Source of the DNA: Pyropia yezoensis
Lineage: Eukaryota > Rhodophyta > Bangiophyceae > Bangiales > Bangiaceae
Direction: 5' to 3'
Length of the DNA: 64,000 nt
NCBI GenBank assembly: GCA_009829735.1
Contig: CM020620.1
Coordinates: forward strand, 14,691,420-14,755,419
Shown: piece after piece, positions 1 through 10,423 of the stretch
Numbering within the stretch: the stretch's first letter is position 1
How the letters are laid out: each line of letters starts with the position of its first letter
Notes under the pieces: generated by a model
Told to the model about the DNA's origin: nothing
The model's input: the letters and a program-made list of their open reading frames with translations, nothing else
The model's database searches: none
Translations under genes and position numbers: made by a program

Positions 1-1939
1 CAGCACGAAACGCCAACTCAATCGTTCTGGCGGAAGATGCACAACGGTCGGGCGCAGGTGACAGCCCCCGACGAGCGACGGTAGACGCCGTCGCCCACGC
101 AGGCACCGTACCCCCGCGGCCAGCGCGGGGGGGGCTTGAAAACGCAGTCAGCCCCGCCAAGACGCTGCGCAGTACTCTAGGCACATTGCTAGACAGACGG
201 TCCCACTCTGGGTGCCTGTAGTCCTCCACGGTCAAGAAGCCCACGACCTTGCGCTGCTTACGACGCCGCTGTCCAGTGTGGGCTGCGTCGTCACCGTCGC
301 CCGCAGGGGTCGCGGCGCTCGCGTCACCCGGACCTCCACGGCCCAGCAGGCCGCGCGTCACCGTAATGCCCAGGCGGTCTGCGCCGGTGCACACGTGTAC
401 GTGCTCAAGCATGGTGCCAGCGGCCGCACGGAGCTGAGCATCTGCAAGCGGCGTCAGCCTCCCCACCGCCCTCTGGTCATCATCTTGTCCATCCGACTGC
501 TGGCCTGACACTGCCCTCTGCCGTTGTACCGGGACAGTGCCACCACGGACCGGCCCTTTGCTGGTGTGCAGGTCCACTGCCTGTCCGTCGGGCGATGTGA
601 GGTTGTCCTCTGCGTCCAATGGCCGCCCCAGCGCCACGAAGAAGCCCACAGACGGGCACCAGAGCATGTGCGTAGACAGCATCACCTCGGCGGAGCGAAA
701 ACCCCGACTGCGCGCCACGACATCCCAACCAGAAACGACGTCGCGAACAATAGTCCGAATTCGGGCTGCCACGCCGTCCAAACAGCCGGCTAGACGCTCC
801 TCGTACTGCCGTTACTGCTCGCCCGTGTGTGGAGTCCATGTGGACCGGGATGCCCGCCGGAGATGTTGCTCAAGACAGTAGTAACACGACATGGACAAAA
901 CGTGCTCAAATGCACGAACGGTGGACAGGTCGTCGTCGTCGTCGTCCACAGTGTCTGACGGGGTACGGCGACCACCCACACCGAGCACGTCGCGAAGCAG
1001 TAGGTGTTGCGCTAGCCCGGGACACGCGCGCCAACTTCTCCTTACAGGGCGATCTGGGGCGTCCTCCTCTTCCGTCTGACACCGTCGGCGGGACGCCCAA
1101 CGACAGAGCTCGGCAACGCCATCAACCTCGCCGCCCAGTACAAGCAGCAGTTGCCACACCCTCAGGTCAACATCCTCGTCCGCGGGGACGGGCACCAGCC
1201 TAACGTTCCGCTGCCGGTGCATGTCCTCGTCATCCGAGGGGTCTTCGGCCCCAGCACGGGGGACAGTACCGCTCGCGATTGCCACTGTGTGCCACCGCGA
1301 CCCGGATGCAAAGCGCAGTACCCGACCACGACTGAAGGAAGCACGCGGTACTGCTACAAACCGCTTCAGTACCCACACGGCTTCATAGACCCCGTGCGGG
1401 ATGCTATCGTGCAGCCAGCGAGTGCGGGAATGTAGCCTGGGTTGGCCCACTCTGTCCCACAGATAGACCGGATCCATGTCAACCATAGGCCGGCAATGGT
1501 GCTCGCACCAGTCGACAAGATCAGCCCATGTCCCAGAGCGTAGCAAGAGCCCTCCCCTGCCCTCCAGGGAATGGAGGACAAATAGATCGCGCAAAGACCC
1601 AAGGACGTAGACGACAACCCCACAAGGATACGGCAAAGGTGGTGAAGACGTCTCTGCTCGCGCTACCGCCAACGCGGCACGCTCTGCGAAGATTGTGACA
1701 AGGTTGACCACCTCTACAGAATCACTTGACGGCATGGTAGTGACGCGGAGAAGGGGCCACAAACCGGGGAAGAGAACGCAGCCTAGGTCGCACCGTGCCG
1801 ACAGTAGACGTGGAGAGGAACGGCGATGACGGTGCCGAGGGGAGACCGGCAAGGAGACTGACACTGGTCGTATCTTAAGTACAAATGAATTTGCTTCCAG
1901 TACAGGGAGCGCCTCGTCCGAGTTCTCCATTACCAACAT
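1..1939 (-). CDS. Unrecognised gene, 3' end outside window, one in-frame TAA
   Basis: I do not recognise this gene. From the ATG at 1939 (a second at 1930) the frame gives 375 codons, meets a single TAA at 812-814 and then stays open in the same frame to base 1, about 270 further codons. The part after the TAA looks like real protein (starts RQYEERLAGCLDGVAARI, later FLTVEDYRHPEWDRL) and includes a basic patch, GQRRRKQRK. There is an acidic run (DDDDDDLS) before the TAA. So this is either one gene with a nonsense change or sequencing error, or a gene ending at 812 followed by a decayed tail. No membrane segment, signal peptide or known domain is visible. Three copies of the palindrome GTTATGTACATAAC lie 47-270 bases upstream of the start. 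The ATG is preferred over a TTG at 1948, which only extends the frame by three codons. Confidence 0.5.
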
Positions 1940-1985
1940 ATCTACCAATCATTTAAAAGAATTACAGCATCGGAACGATGAGTTT

Positions 1986-2225
1986 GTTATGTACATAACA
2001 TCGCGAGGTGTCAGAGCACCCGCGCCGAGCCCGTGCTCGCGTTATGTACATAACGCGTCTCACCGGATTGCAACGCAGTCTGGCCCCGGAGGGGCGATTT
2101 TGCGCAACGACACAGCGGCGGGCTTGTCCACTCTTCCTTGCTGAGCAAATGTAATCCTGCCAGATGTTTCTTGCCCCCCGTCGTACGAGCGCCCGTCCAG
2201 TGGTCGCGTTATGTACATAACGCGA
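1986..2225. promoter_or_regulatory. Three GTTATGTACATAAC palindromes upstream of the 1939 start
   Basis: Perfect 14-bp palindromes lie at 1986-1999, 2041-2054 and 2208-2221. The second extends to a 20-bp palindrome (2038-2057) and the third to a 22-bp palindrome (2204-2225), both by CGC/GCG flanks. They sit between the start of the minus-strand gene at 1939 and the 3' end of the gene ending at 2486. The same 14-mer recurs at 15020, 15347, 25109 and 25445. A protein-binding site is inferred; nothing in the sequence identifies the factor. The rest of 1940-2485 holds no gene I can support. Confidence 0.6.
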
Positions 2226-2485
2226 AGCAGGGGTTGTGCCCAAAGACGAGAGGCACGCACGCCGACTAAGTCGTCTCATCAGCAGCGTGATTGTGTCGTG
2301 GACAGTTAGGCGAGCCGTGGAGAGTTCTGGTTATGAAAATCGACACCTGGAGACAGGGCGTGAACACCTCGCCGAGACATTATCACATGACAAAGCCAAC
2401 GGGCCACGTCCTCCACCTTTCCACAAACGACAGAAAACAACACTACCAAAGCAGTCGTAGACAAGAGAGACAACGCTGTCCAGTA

Positions 2486-3834
2486 CTACACAACCGTCGG
2501 CGGCCCTCGAGGATCGTAGTCTTCATCCGACGAGCTAGACTGCTGAGAGTCGTCTGCATCATCTTCATCATCCTTGTCCCGGGACGAGGTGTCTGATACG
2601 TCCGCCCCTTCTGCAGGGTGGGCATCTTCCACGTCGCTGGCGTACACCATTTCGCCACAATTCTTGCACTTGCTCGGCTCGAGACACGGGGCGCCAGTGC
2701 CCTCACCAAACAACCACCCAGGGACCTTGTATATGGCATCTTTCAGCGGCTCGTCAAAACGTTGTAGGTAGAGGTGCAGCCGGATGGAGTGCGAGTAGGA
2801 CAGCAATGCCGGCGCGGCGCGCAGTCGCCAGAGATCGTCCTCGTGACCGGCACCACAGTGTGCAACGTCCGCGCGGACGACGAGGAGACCACCCGCAGGC
2901 ACAACCACCCTCTCAGGTCTCACCAGATGCGGGACATCCAGCTTCTTCTCCAGGCGATGGACAACGTGAAAGCTGCCAGGATACACAACCACAGTGAACC
3001 CATCCTTACCAGCCGCCATGGCAAAGTAGTTGTGGCTGCGCGGGCGCGAGAACGTCTGCAGCGGCGCTTGGCGGCTGTCGTCGGCATTCTGGTCAGTAGG
3101 GGGGTCTGGTTTCCCAGCACGGACAGTGGCGTCCACGTGTGGCTGTTGCCGCACCGCTCGAGAGGTGGTCAGCAATACCCGGGCGCCAGACTTGGGCACC
3201 CGCACCAGTGGGCGCTCATTAAGCTGCTGCGCCGTCTGTGCACCGACCAGCACTTGGTGAGCCATGGCAGCCATCAGCATGTCACAGTGCAGCTTGGTCT
3301 TGTACAAGTCGTCCGCGTCCTTATCGTCCCCATTGGCGGCCAGAGCCAACTGGCGCACGGTGAGCCGCCCCTGACCACGTTTCATTTCTGTTTCGTCGAC
3401 CTTGCCAAGGTCGACGTTGTGGATGGGCGTCCACATCGGGTCGTCGTCCTTGAGCGCGGCTTCACCCGGAAACTTGTTGATCACAGATTGAAGAAAATCG
3501 CCGACGGGGTCCATCTTGGTCGGGGGTGTGGATGATCCAGACGAGACGGCAGCTCCGTCGACGCCGACTTCCGCGCCACCACCACCCTCCACACGGGTCA
3601 TGCAGGTCATCGCGTGCTTGACCCACCGTCCAGCCTCGCTCGACAAGTTCGGTCCCGTACTGGATCCGCGCTAGGTTGGCCAGCAGCAAACGGGTGTCGG
3701 GGATATGTCGATCGCGTTCCACCGCGGCGGGGGGGGCGCTGGGCACGTCCAGGGCCAGGTATGTGTAGTCAAGGAGCGCCAAGCCACGGTTGCACATGAG
3801 CGTCTCGGCTGCATTACCCATTGCGTCCCATGTG
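2486..3834 (-). CDS. 3' part of the ParB-like gene: double-stranded beta-helix (2OG-oxygenase/cupin-like) C-terminus
   Basis: This is the C-terminal part of the large minus-strand gene that begins near 9064. It contains a stretch typical of phytanoyl-CoA-dioxygenase/cupin folds: VVVYPGSFHVVHRL, then VVVPAGGLLVVRADVAHCG, then IRLHLYLQRF. That matches the PGSH, G-D/E-H and distal Arg pattern of the family, but the metal ligands are not certain. It ends in a Cys pair (CKNCGE) and a very acidic, Ser-rich tail, with TAG at 2486-2488. The reading frame changes near 3640 without a clear intron. The sequence on each side reads as one helix (ARIQYGTEL then SSEAGRWVKHAMTCM), so a one-base sequencing error is likelier than a gene boundary. 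Substrate is unknown. A separate small gene here is possible but has no ATG at its start. Confidence 0.55.
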
Positions 3835-6047
3835 GACCGTGAAACAAAGTCGCGGCTCTGGTGCTCCAGGGGCAGCAGGAGAGCAAAGGGCGGCAGCGGC
3901 GTCCGCACAGCAGTATCACGGGGCCCGGAAGAGAGGTCCAATGCCCGGCGATTCTCCTTGGCCGCCTCCTTCATACTGTCCGGGATGTCGGGTACGGTAT
4001 CCTCATAGGCCTGGTCGTCGTCCTCCGGAGAGCCTCCTGGAACACTTGGACGCCCTAGTGTGACAGTGCGCTTGCGTGCAAACGCCCCATGACCGCCACC
4101 TTGTCCACGGTCACCCCCTCCACTGCCAGCGCTTCCGCGGCCACCGGGAGCACCAGCACCACTCTTCCCCTTCTTTCGCGGCGCCGTCCGGCGACGCTTC
4201 TTTTTGGGCGGTGCCACAGGCGCTCCGCCACTAGAATCAGAAGCGTTCTCTTGCGAAGGTGGTTTGCGCGGGCGCGTGAGTCGGTTTGACTTGCGAACGC
4301 CCCCGTCGCCGACGGTACCGTCGCCACCGTTGGCCGGCCTCCTCGGGGCCGGCTGTGCCCGCAACGTCAGGCACAGCGGGTGCCTCGTCCCGCCTTCGCC
4401 ACCGTCACCATCGCCCCACCGCCCGTCGCCGCCGTCACCACCACCTCCGCCGTCGCACCACCTCCGCCGTCGCCACCCCCCCGTCGCCACGTCGCCCACC
4501 GTCGCCACCGTCGCCATTGTCGCCATGTCGTCACCGTCACCACCGTCGCCACCGTCACCACCGTCACCACCACGGCCCCGTCGGTGCCGGTCACGTGGTC
4601 GCCTACAACCTCGCCATCACCTCCGCCACCGACCCCACCATCACCTCCACCACCTCCGCTCCCAGCTCCGCTCCGCCTCCGCTCCGCTCCGCTCCAGCTC
4701 CGCTCCCAGCACCGTCGCCGTCACCGTCGCCGTCACCATCGCCACCGGTGGTACGGCGACCCATGCGGGCATCGGCATCAGGCCTGGTCCCCGCGACGGC
4801 ACTATTGCCACCCCTTCACGTAAACCGGCCCTGGTAGCCGCCGGCGCCGTACCCGACGCGGTGGCTGAATCGGTAGGGAGGGGGCGGTCCTGCTCATCCG
4901 GGGGAGGGGTTATGAAGGCCCGCACCTTGGCTGCCCACTCGGGGAAGAAGAGCTCGTGAAACGACAGGTCTTCCACAAACCTGAAAGGGTCTTCTGCACC
5001 ACCCGACGCCGCCGTGCCCCTGCTTCCGGGTCGACCCTTGCCCTTGCCCTTGCCGCCGCCACCCACCCGCAGCAAGAGACGGCTCGGGCCGGTGGCTGTG
5101 GAGAGTCGTACTTGGTGATGACCAACACCTGGAGCTCGTCCAGCAGCGAGAGGTTCTGTCGGCGACGCTTCTGCTTCAACACGTCCGTCAGAGGCGCTTT
5201 TGTGTGTGAAAACTGCACACCCAGCCGCAAGCGCCTGCGCCTCTGCAATTGCACGGTCCTTGGCCGATGCGAGGCGAAGAAGGGTGCGCCGCATCTTCGC
5301 TTCGTTGATCGCGAAGCGCACGAAATAGACAAGAGTAGCAAAGAACGCAGAGTCGGTGCCCCGTGTCAGCCGCCGGATGGCATTGTTGCCCGCGTTGCGA
5401 CGACCCGTCCACTCCCAACCGACCTGGAGCATCCACAGGCGCACCTCATTGCAGTACACCAGCGGTACGCCCCCAAAGTGCAAAGTGCCGGAGACGCACA
5501 CGACTCGGTCGTCAAGGCGTGCTCGCCCCGTGAGCCCACAGAGTCGGTGATGCGCTTGATAATGTATTCGCCAGACCGCTCGTCCTCAATGTAGATCAGG
5601 GCAATCTTGATCATGCGTCGTAAGACGGCCTTGCCAATACGGGACGTTTCCGGGCCGCCCCTGACGTCGCGTCGTCTTGGTCCTCTTGTTCACGGTCCAC
5701 CTCATCGGACTCACGGTGAGCAAGGTCCACGTCCATGGGGTCCTGCTTGCGGTTGTCCATGTAGTTGTAGAAGATGCGAATGAGGTCCGACATACTGTGC
5801 TGGAACAGAGACTGCTTCTTGCCCAAAGGTTGGCGGTCGTTGTACTCTCGTAGCCAGCTTGTAATGAAGTGGATGTTGTCCACGTCGCTCATCTCCTTGG
5901 CCTTGGCGGCCGTCGAGTTGGCGCGCACCCCCCAACGTGAGGGCCATCATGAGCGTCAAGGGTCGCCCGTCACGCCGAACGATGACCGCCACTTGCACGT
6001 CACCGACAGCGTTGGCGTGCCCTTCCTTGTGCAGCTCCCGCAGCGCC
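3835..6047 (-). repeat. Second copy of the middle of the ParB-like gene, next to the gap; probably a false duplication
   Basis: This stretch repeats 6548-8789 almost base for base. The first bases after the gap (6548) match 3835, and the last bases before the gap (6047) match 8789. Differences are mostly one-base indels in or beside short homopolymers (for example an extra T near 5200 and an extra C near 5930) plus a shuffled simple-repeat block near 4400-4700. The indels break the frame in this copy only, whereas 6548-8789 is open throughout. Noisy duplicate sequence abutting a 500-N gap is what an unmerged contig end or alternative haplotype gives. A real tandem duplication is less likely. 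Confidence 0.8.
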
Positions 6048-6547
6048 NNNNNNNNNNNNNNNNNNNNNNNNNNNNNNNNNNNNNNNNNNNNNNNNNNNNN
6101 NNNNNNNNNNNNNNNNNNNNNNNNNNNNNNNNNNNNNNNNNNNNNNNNNNNNNNNNNNNNNNNNNNNNNNNNNNNNNNNNNNNNNNNNNNNNNNNNNNNN
6201 NNNNNNNNNNNNNNNNNNNNNNNNNNNNNNNNNNNNNNNNNNNNNNNNNNNNNNNNNNNNNNNNNNNNNNNNNNNNNNNNNNNNNNNNNNNNNNNNNNNN
6301 NNNNNNNNNNNNNNNNNNNNNNNNNNNNNNNNNNNNNNNNNNNNNNNNNNNNNNNNNNNNNNNNNNNNNNNNNNNNNNNNNNNNNNNNNNNNNNNNNNNN
6401 NNNNNNNNNNNNNNNNNNNNNNNNNNNNNNNNNNNNNNNNNNNNNNNNNNNNNNNNNNNNNNNNNNNNNNNNNNNNNNNNNNNNNNNNNNNNNNNNNNNN
6501 NNNNNNNNNNNNNNNNNNNNNNNNNNNNNNNNNNNNNNNNNNNNNNN
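6048..6547. other. Assembly gap of 500 N
   Basis: Exactly 500 undetermined bases lie between two copies of the same gene segment. The round size suggests a placeholder gap. If the copies are one locus, the gap represents no missing sequence and 3835-6047 should collapse onto 6548-8789. Confidence 0.97.
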
Positions 6548-9500
6548 GGACCGTGAAACAAAGTCGCGGCTCTGGTGCTCCAGGGGCAGCAGGAGAGCAA
6601 AGGGCGGCAGCGGCGTCCGCACAGCAGTATCACGGGGCCCGGAAGAGAGGTCCAATGCCCGGCGATTCTCCTTGGCCGCCTCCTTCATACTGTCCGGGAT
6701 GTCGGGTACGGTATCCTCATAGGCCTGGTCGTCGTCCTCCGGAGAGCCTCCTGGAACACTTGGACGCCCTAGTGTGACAGTGCGCTTGCGTGCAAACGCC
6801 CCATGACCGCCACCTTGTCCACGGTCACCCCCTCCACTGCCAGCGCTTCCGCGGCCACCGGGAGCACCAGCACCACTCTTCCCCTTCTTTCGCGGCGCCG
6901 TCCGGCGACGCTTCTTTTTGGGCGGTGCCACAGGCGCTCCGCCACTAGAATCAGAAGCGTTCTCTTGCGAAGGTGGTTTGCGCGGGCGCGTGAGTCGGTT
7001 TGACTTGCGAACGCCCCCGTCGCCGACGGTACCGTCGCCACCGTTGGCCGGCTCCTCGGGGCCGGCTGTGCCCGCAACGTCAGGCACAGCGGGTACCTCG
7101 TCCCCGCCTTCGCCACCGTCACCATCGCCCCCACCGCCCCCGCCGTCGCCGCCGTCACCACCACCTCCGTCGTCGCCACCACCTCCGCCGTCGCCACTGC
7201 CCCCGCCGTCGCCACCGTCGCCATTGTCGTCACCGTCGCCACCGTCGCCATTGTCGCCACTGTCGTCACCGTCACCACCGTCGCCACCGTCACCACCGTC
7301 ACCACCAACGGCCCCGTCGGTGCCGGTCACGTGGTCGCCTACAACCTCGCCATCACCTCCGCCACCGACCCCACCATCACCTCCACCACCTCCGCTCCCA
7401 GCTCCGCTCCCGCCTCCGCTCCCAGCTCCGCTCCCAGCTCCGCTCCCAGCACCGTCGCCGTCACCGTCGCCGTCACCATCGCCACCGGTGGTACGGCGAC
7501 CCATGCGGGCATCGGCATCAGGCCTGATCCCCGCGACGGCACTATTGCCACCCCCTTCACGTAAACCGGCCCTGGTAGCCGCCGGCGCCGCACCCGACGC
7601 GGTGGCTGAATCGGTAGGGAGGGGGCGGTCCTGCTCATCCGGGGGAGGGGTTATGAAGGCCCGCACCTTGGCTGCCCACTCGGGGAAGAAGAGCTCGTGA
7701 AACGACAGGTCTTCCACAAACCTGAAAGGGTCTTCTGCACCACCCGACGCCGCCGTGCCCCTGCTTCCGGGTCGACCCTTGCCCTCGCCCTTGCCGCCGC
7801 CACCGCCACCCGCAGTCAAGACGGCTCGGGCCGGTGGCTGTGGAGAGTCGTACTTGGTGATGACCAACACCTGGAGCTCGTCCAGCAGCGAGAGGTTCTG
7901 TCGGCGACGCTTCTGCTTCAACACGTCCGTCAGAGGCGCTTTGTGTGTGAAAACTGCACACCCAGCCGCAAGCGCCTGCGCCTCTGCAATTGCACGGTCC
8001 TTGGCCGATGCGAGGCGAAGAAGGGTGCGCCGCATCTTCGCTTCGTTGATCGCGAAGCGCACGAAATAGACAAGAGTAGCAAAGAACGCAGAGTCGGTGC
8101 CCCGTGTCAGCCGCCGGATGGCATTGTTGCCCGCGTTGCGACGACCCGTCCACTCCCAACCGACCTGGAGCATCCACAGGCACACCTCATTGCAGTACAC
8201 CAGCGGTACGCCCCCCAAAGTGCAAAGTGCCGGAGACGCACACGACTCGGTCGTCAAGGCGTGCTCGCCCCGTGAGCCCACAGAGTCGGTGATGCGCTTG
8301 ATAATGTATTCGCCAGACCGCTCGTCCTCAATGTAGATCAGGGCAATCTTGATCATGCGTCGTAAGACGGCCTTGCCAATACGGGACGTTTCCGGGCCGC
8401 CCCTGACGGTCGCGTCGTCTTGGTCCTCTTGTTCACGGTCCACCTCATCGGACTCACGGTGAGCAAGGTCCACGTCCATGGGGTCCTGCTTGCGGTTGTC
8501 CATGTAGTTGTAGAAGATGCGAATGAGGTCCGACATACTGTGCTGGAACAGAGACTGCTTCTTGCCCAAAGGTTGGCGGTCGTTGTACTCTCGTAGCCAG
8601 CTTGTAATGAAGTGGATGTTGTCCACGTCGCTCATCTCCTTGGCCTTGGCGGCCGTCGAGTTGGCGCGCACCCCCAACGTGAGGGCCATCATGAGCGTCA
8701 AGGGTCGCCCGTCACGCCGAACGATGACCGCCACTTGCACGTCACCGACAGCGTTGGCGTGCCCTTCCTTGTGCAGCTCCCGCAGCGCCATCAGTCGAGG
8801 CGCGCCGTCCACGAGTAAAAAGCTATCCTCGGCCCCGGGACACTCTGGGTCTGCGCATACGGATATCATTCCGTACGTGGTCGTATAACCAAAGTCGCGG
8901 TACGACCGCAGCTGTTCGTCGACAGTGCCGCGGTTGATAGTACGCACCGTCCGCGGGGCAATGCGAATGGCGTCGATCGGTACATGCCGCTTCGACGCGA
9001 TAACGTAGTCGCTGGAAGGACCGACCCACGTAGGCGCCGACGCCGTCACCACGCCACTGTCCATATGCGGTACTGGAACATCCCCTGGTGCTGGTGGCAG
9101 CTGCTCATCGTCAGACGGGGCCCGAGAGTTGCTGTCAGAACGACGGTCATCAGCGACGTCACGGCCATCGCCGTCTCCACCACTGCCCGGTCCGCCGGAC
9201 CCACTCGCTCCGCCGGTGCCAGCACGACTTCTAGAACGGCCGCCAGCGACGCCACGACCGTCGCCGTCTCCACCACCGCCTGGTCGGCCCGCCCCACCCG
9301 CTCCCGCTGATGCACCACCTCCGCCTCCACCACCGCCACCACCACCGCCACCCCGACCGTCACCCCGACCGTCACGCTCGGCGCCACGACTGCGACCACG
9401 CTCAGCGTCACGGGAAGTCGTGTGAGGTCGGTCAGCCCCGCCATCGGCCCGACGTCCGCCGTCATCGCCTCCGCGTCCACCACGATCGGTGCTTCGAGCG

Positions 9501-9790
9501 TGACCGCGACCACGATCCGTAGCGTCACGGGAAGTCGTGCGAGGTCGGTCAGCCCCGCCATCAGCTCGACGTCCGCCGCCATCAGCCCGACGTCCGCCGT
9601 CATCGCCTCCGCGTCCACCACGATCGATGCTTCGAGCGTGACCGCCACCACGATCCGTAGCGTCACTGGAAGTCGTGCGAGGTCGGTCAGCCCCGCCATC
9701 AGCTCGACGTCCGCCGCCATCGGCCCGACGTCCGCCGTCATCGCCTCCGCGTCCACCGCGTCTCCCTGCACCTTTAGGATGTGCTGGCGA
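6548..9790 (-). CDS. Large protein with ParB/sulfiredoxin-like domain and disordered basic middle (5' part)
   Basis: From ATG 9064 the frame is open to the gap. Residues about 25-130 resemble a ParB/Srx fold: HVPIDAIRIAPRTVRTIN, a basic helix (TVDEQLRSYRDFG), then FLLVDGAPRLMALRELH, matching the family's hydrophobic-DG-x-x-R-L-x-A-L pattern. A mostly helical region follows, then a long Gly/Asp-rich block (about 7080-7540), a strong nuclear-localisation-type cluster (PPKKKRRRTAPRKKGK, near 6890-6925) and a Gly/Arg-rich segment. The frame also continues upstream of 9064 without a stop to about 9790 as an RG/DG-rich extension containing 117/138-bp repeats, so the true start may lie on another exon. 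A T-rich run ending in CAG near 9780 could be a splice acceptor. ParB-fold proteins bind DNA or act as nucleases; DNA binding in the nucleus is inferred. The C-terminal part is at 2486-3834. Confidence 0.6.
9424..9775 (-). repeat. In-frame tandem repeat in the N-terminal extension of the ParB-like gene
   Basis: The GAGGTCGGTCAGCCCCGCC motif starts at 9424, 9541 and 9679, giving units of 117 and 138 bp that differ by a 21-bp insertion. All spacings are multiples of three. On the minus strand, in frame with the gene starting at 9064, the units read as Arg/Gly/Asp-rich peptide (DRGGRGGDDGGRRADGG). Confidence 0.7.
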
Positions 9791-10423
9791 AAAAAAAACA
9801 AAAAACTGTGCGCATACCCCTTGACAAGGTTGTCCTCATGCTCCTCACAAAAATGGGGTCTCGCCGGCGCTTCCCCTTCTTGGGGGGGTCCGTAGCGGGG
9901 CAAGCGTGTAGTACATGAACGAGTAGAAGGGCGTTCACACGCAGACGGTCTGGCGGGAGCGGAATGCGAGGCGACGCGCGCGGTCGCAGGCCGGGCGGGA
10001 GTTCAAGACTGCCCGGCGATGCGCTTAATGTGTGCGCGTGCACGAGTGCCAAGTTCTTTGCGGTGGTTCATCCGTGAAAAACCGGGCCTCTCCCGGCCGA
10101 CAGTCACCACCAGCGTGACGTGGGCAGGGCGTACACCCTGACACGGTCATAGCCCTCGCCAGCCTGGCACTCGCCAATCAACTCAAGGGTAAAGTGTGGG
10201 CCCCCCGCGCACTTCATTTACGCTTGGGGACCCAACACCTGCCGCCACCCTCGCACGCCCGCCCGACACCCACGCCCCAGCAGACCACCTTTCGCCCCTG
10301 GTCCACCCCGCCGGTGCAATGCAACGTGCTCCATGGATTGGGTGGGGCAGGCCAAGTACTTGCGCCTGCACAGCCCCATTCCACGACCCGCCCGGTGACG
10401 GCGACACAAGGTCATGCAAGCGG
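9791..10423. other. No gene recognised
   Basis: Between the ParB-like gene and the RING gene I see only short composition-driven frames. A run of nine and a run of six A (plus strand) lie near 9790. A first exon for the ParB-like gene could lie here but none can be supported. Confidence 0.4.

Noticed and set aside
4204-4959. Plus-strand Pro/Ser-rich ORFs opposite the ParB-like gene (also 6918-7700)
   Set aside because: They are antisense shadows of the Gly/Asp-rich block of the minus-strand gene.
5711-9064. One 1,117-codon frame spanning the N gap
   Set aside because: It runs through 500 undetermined bases and joins two copies of the same segment, so it is a chimera of the assembly.
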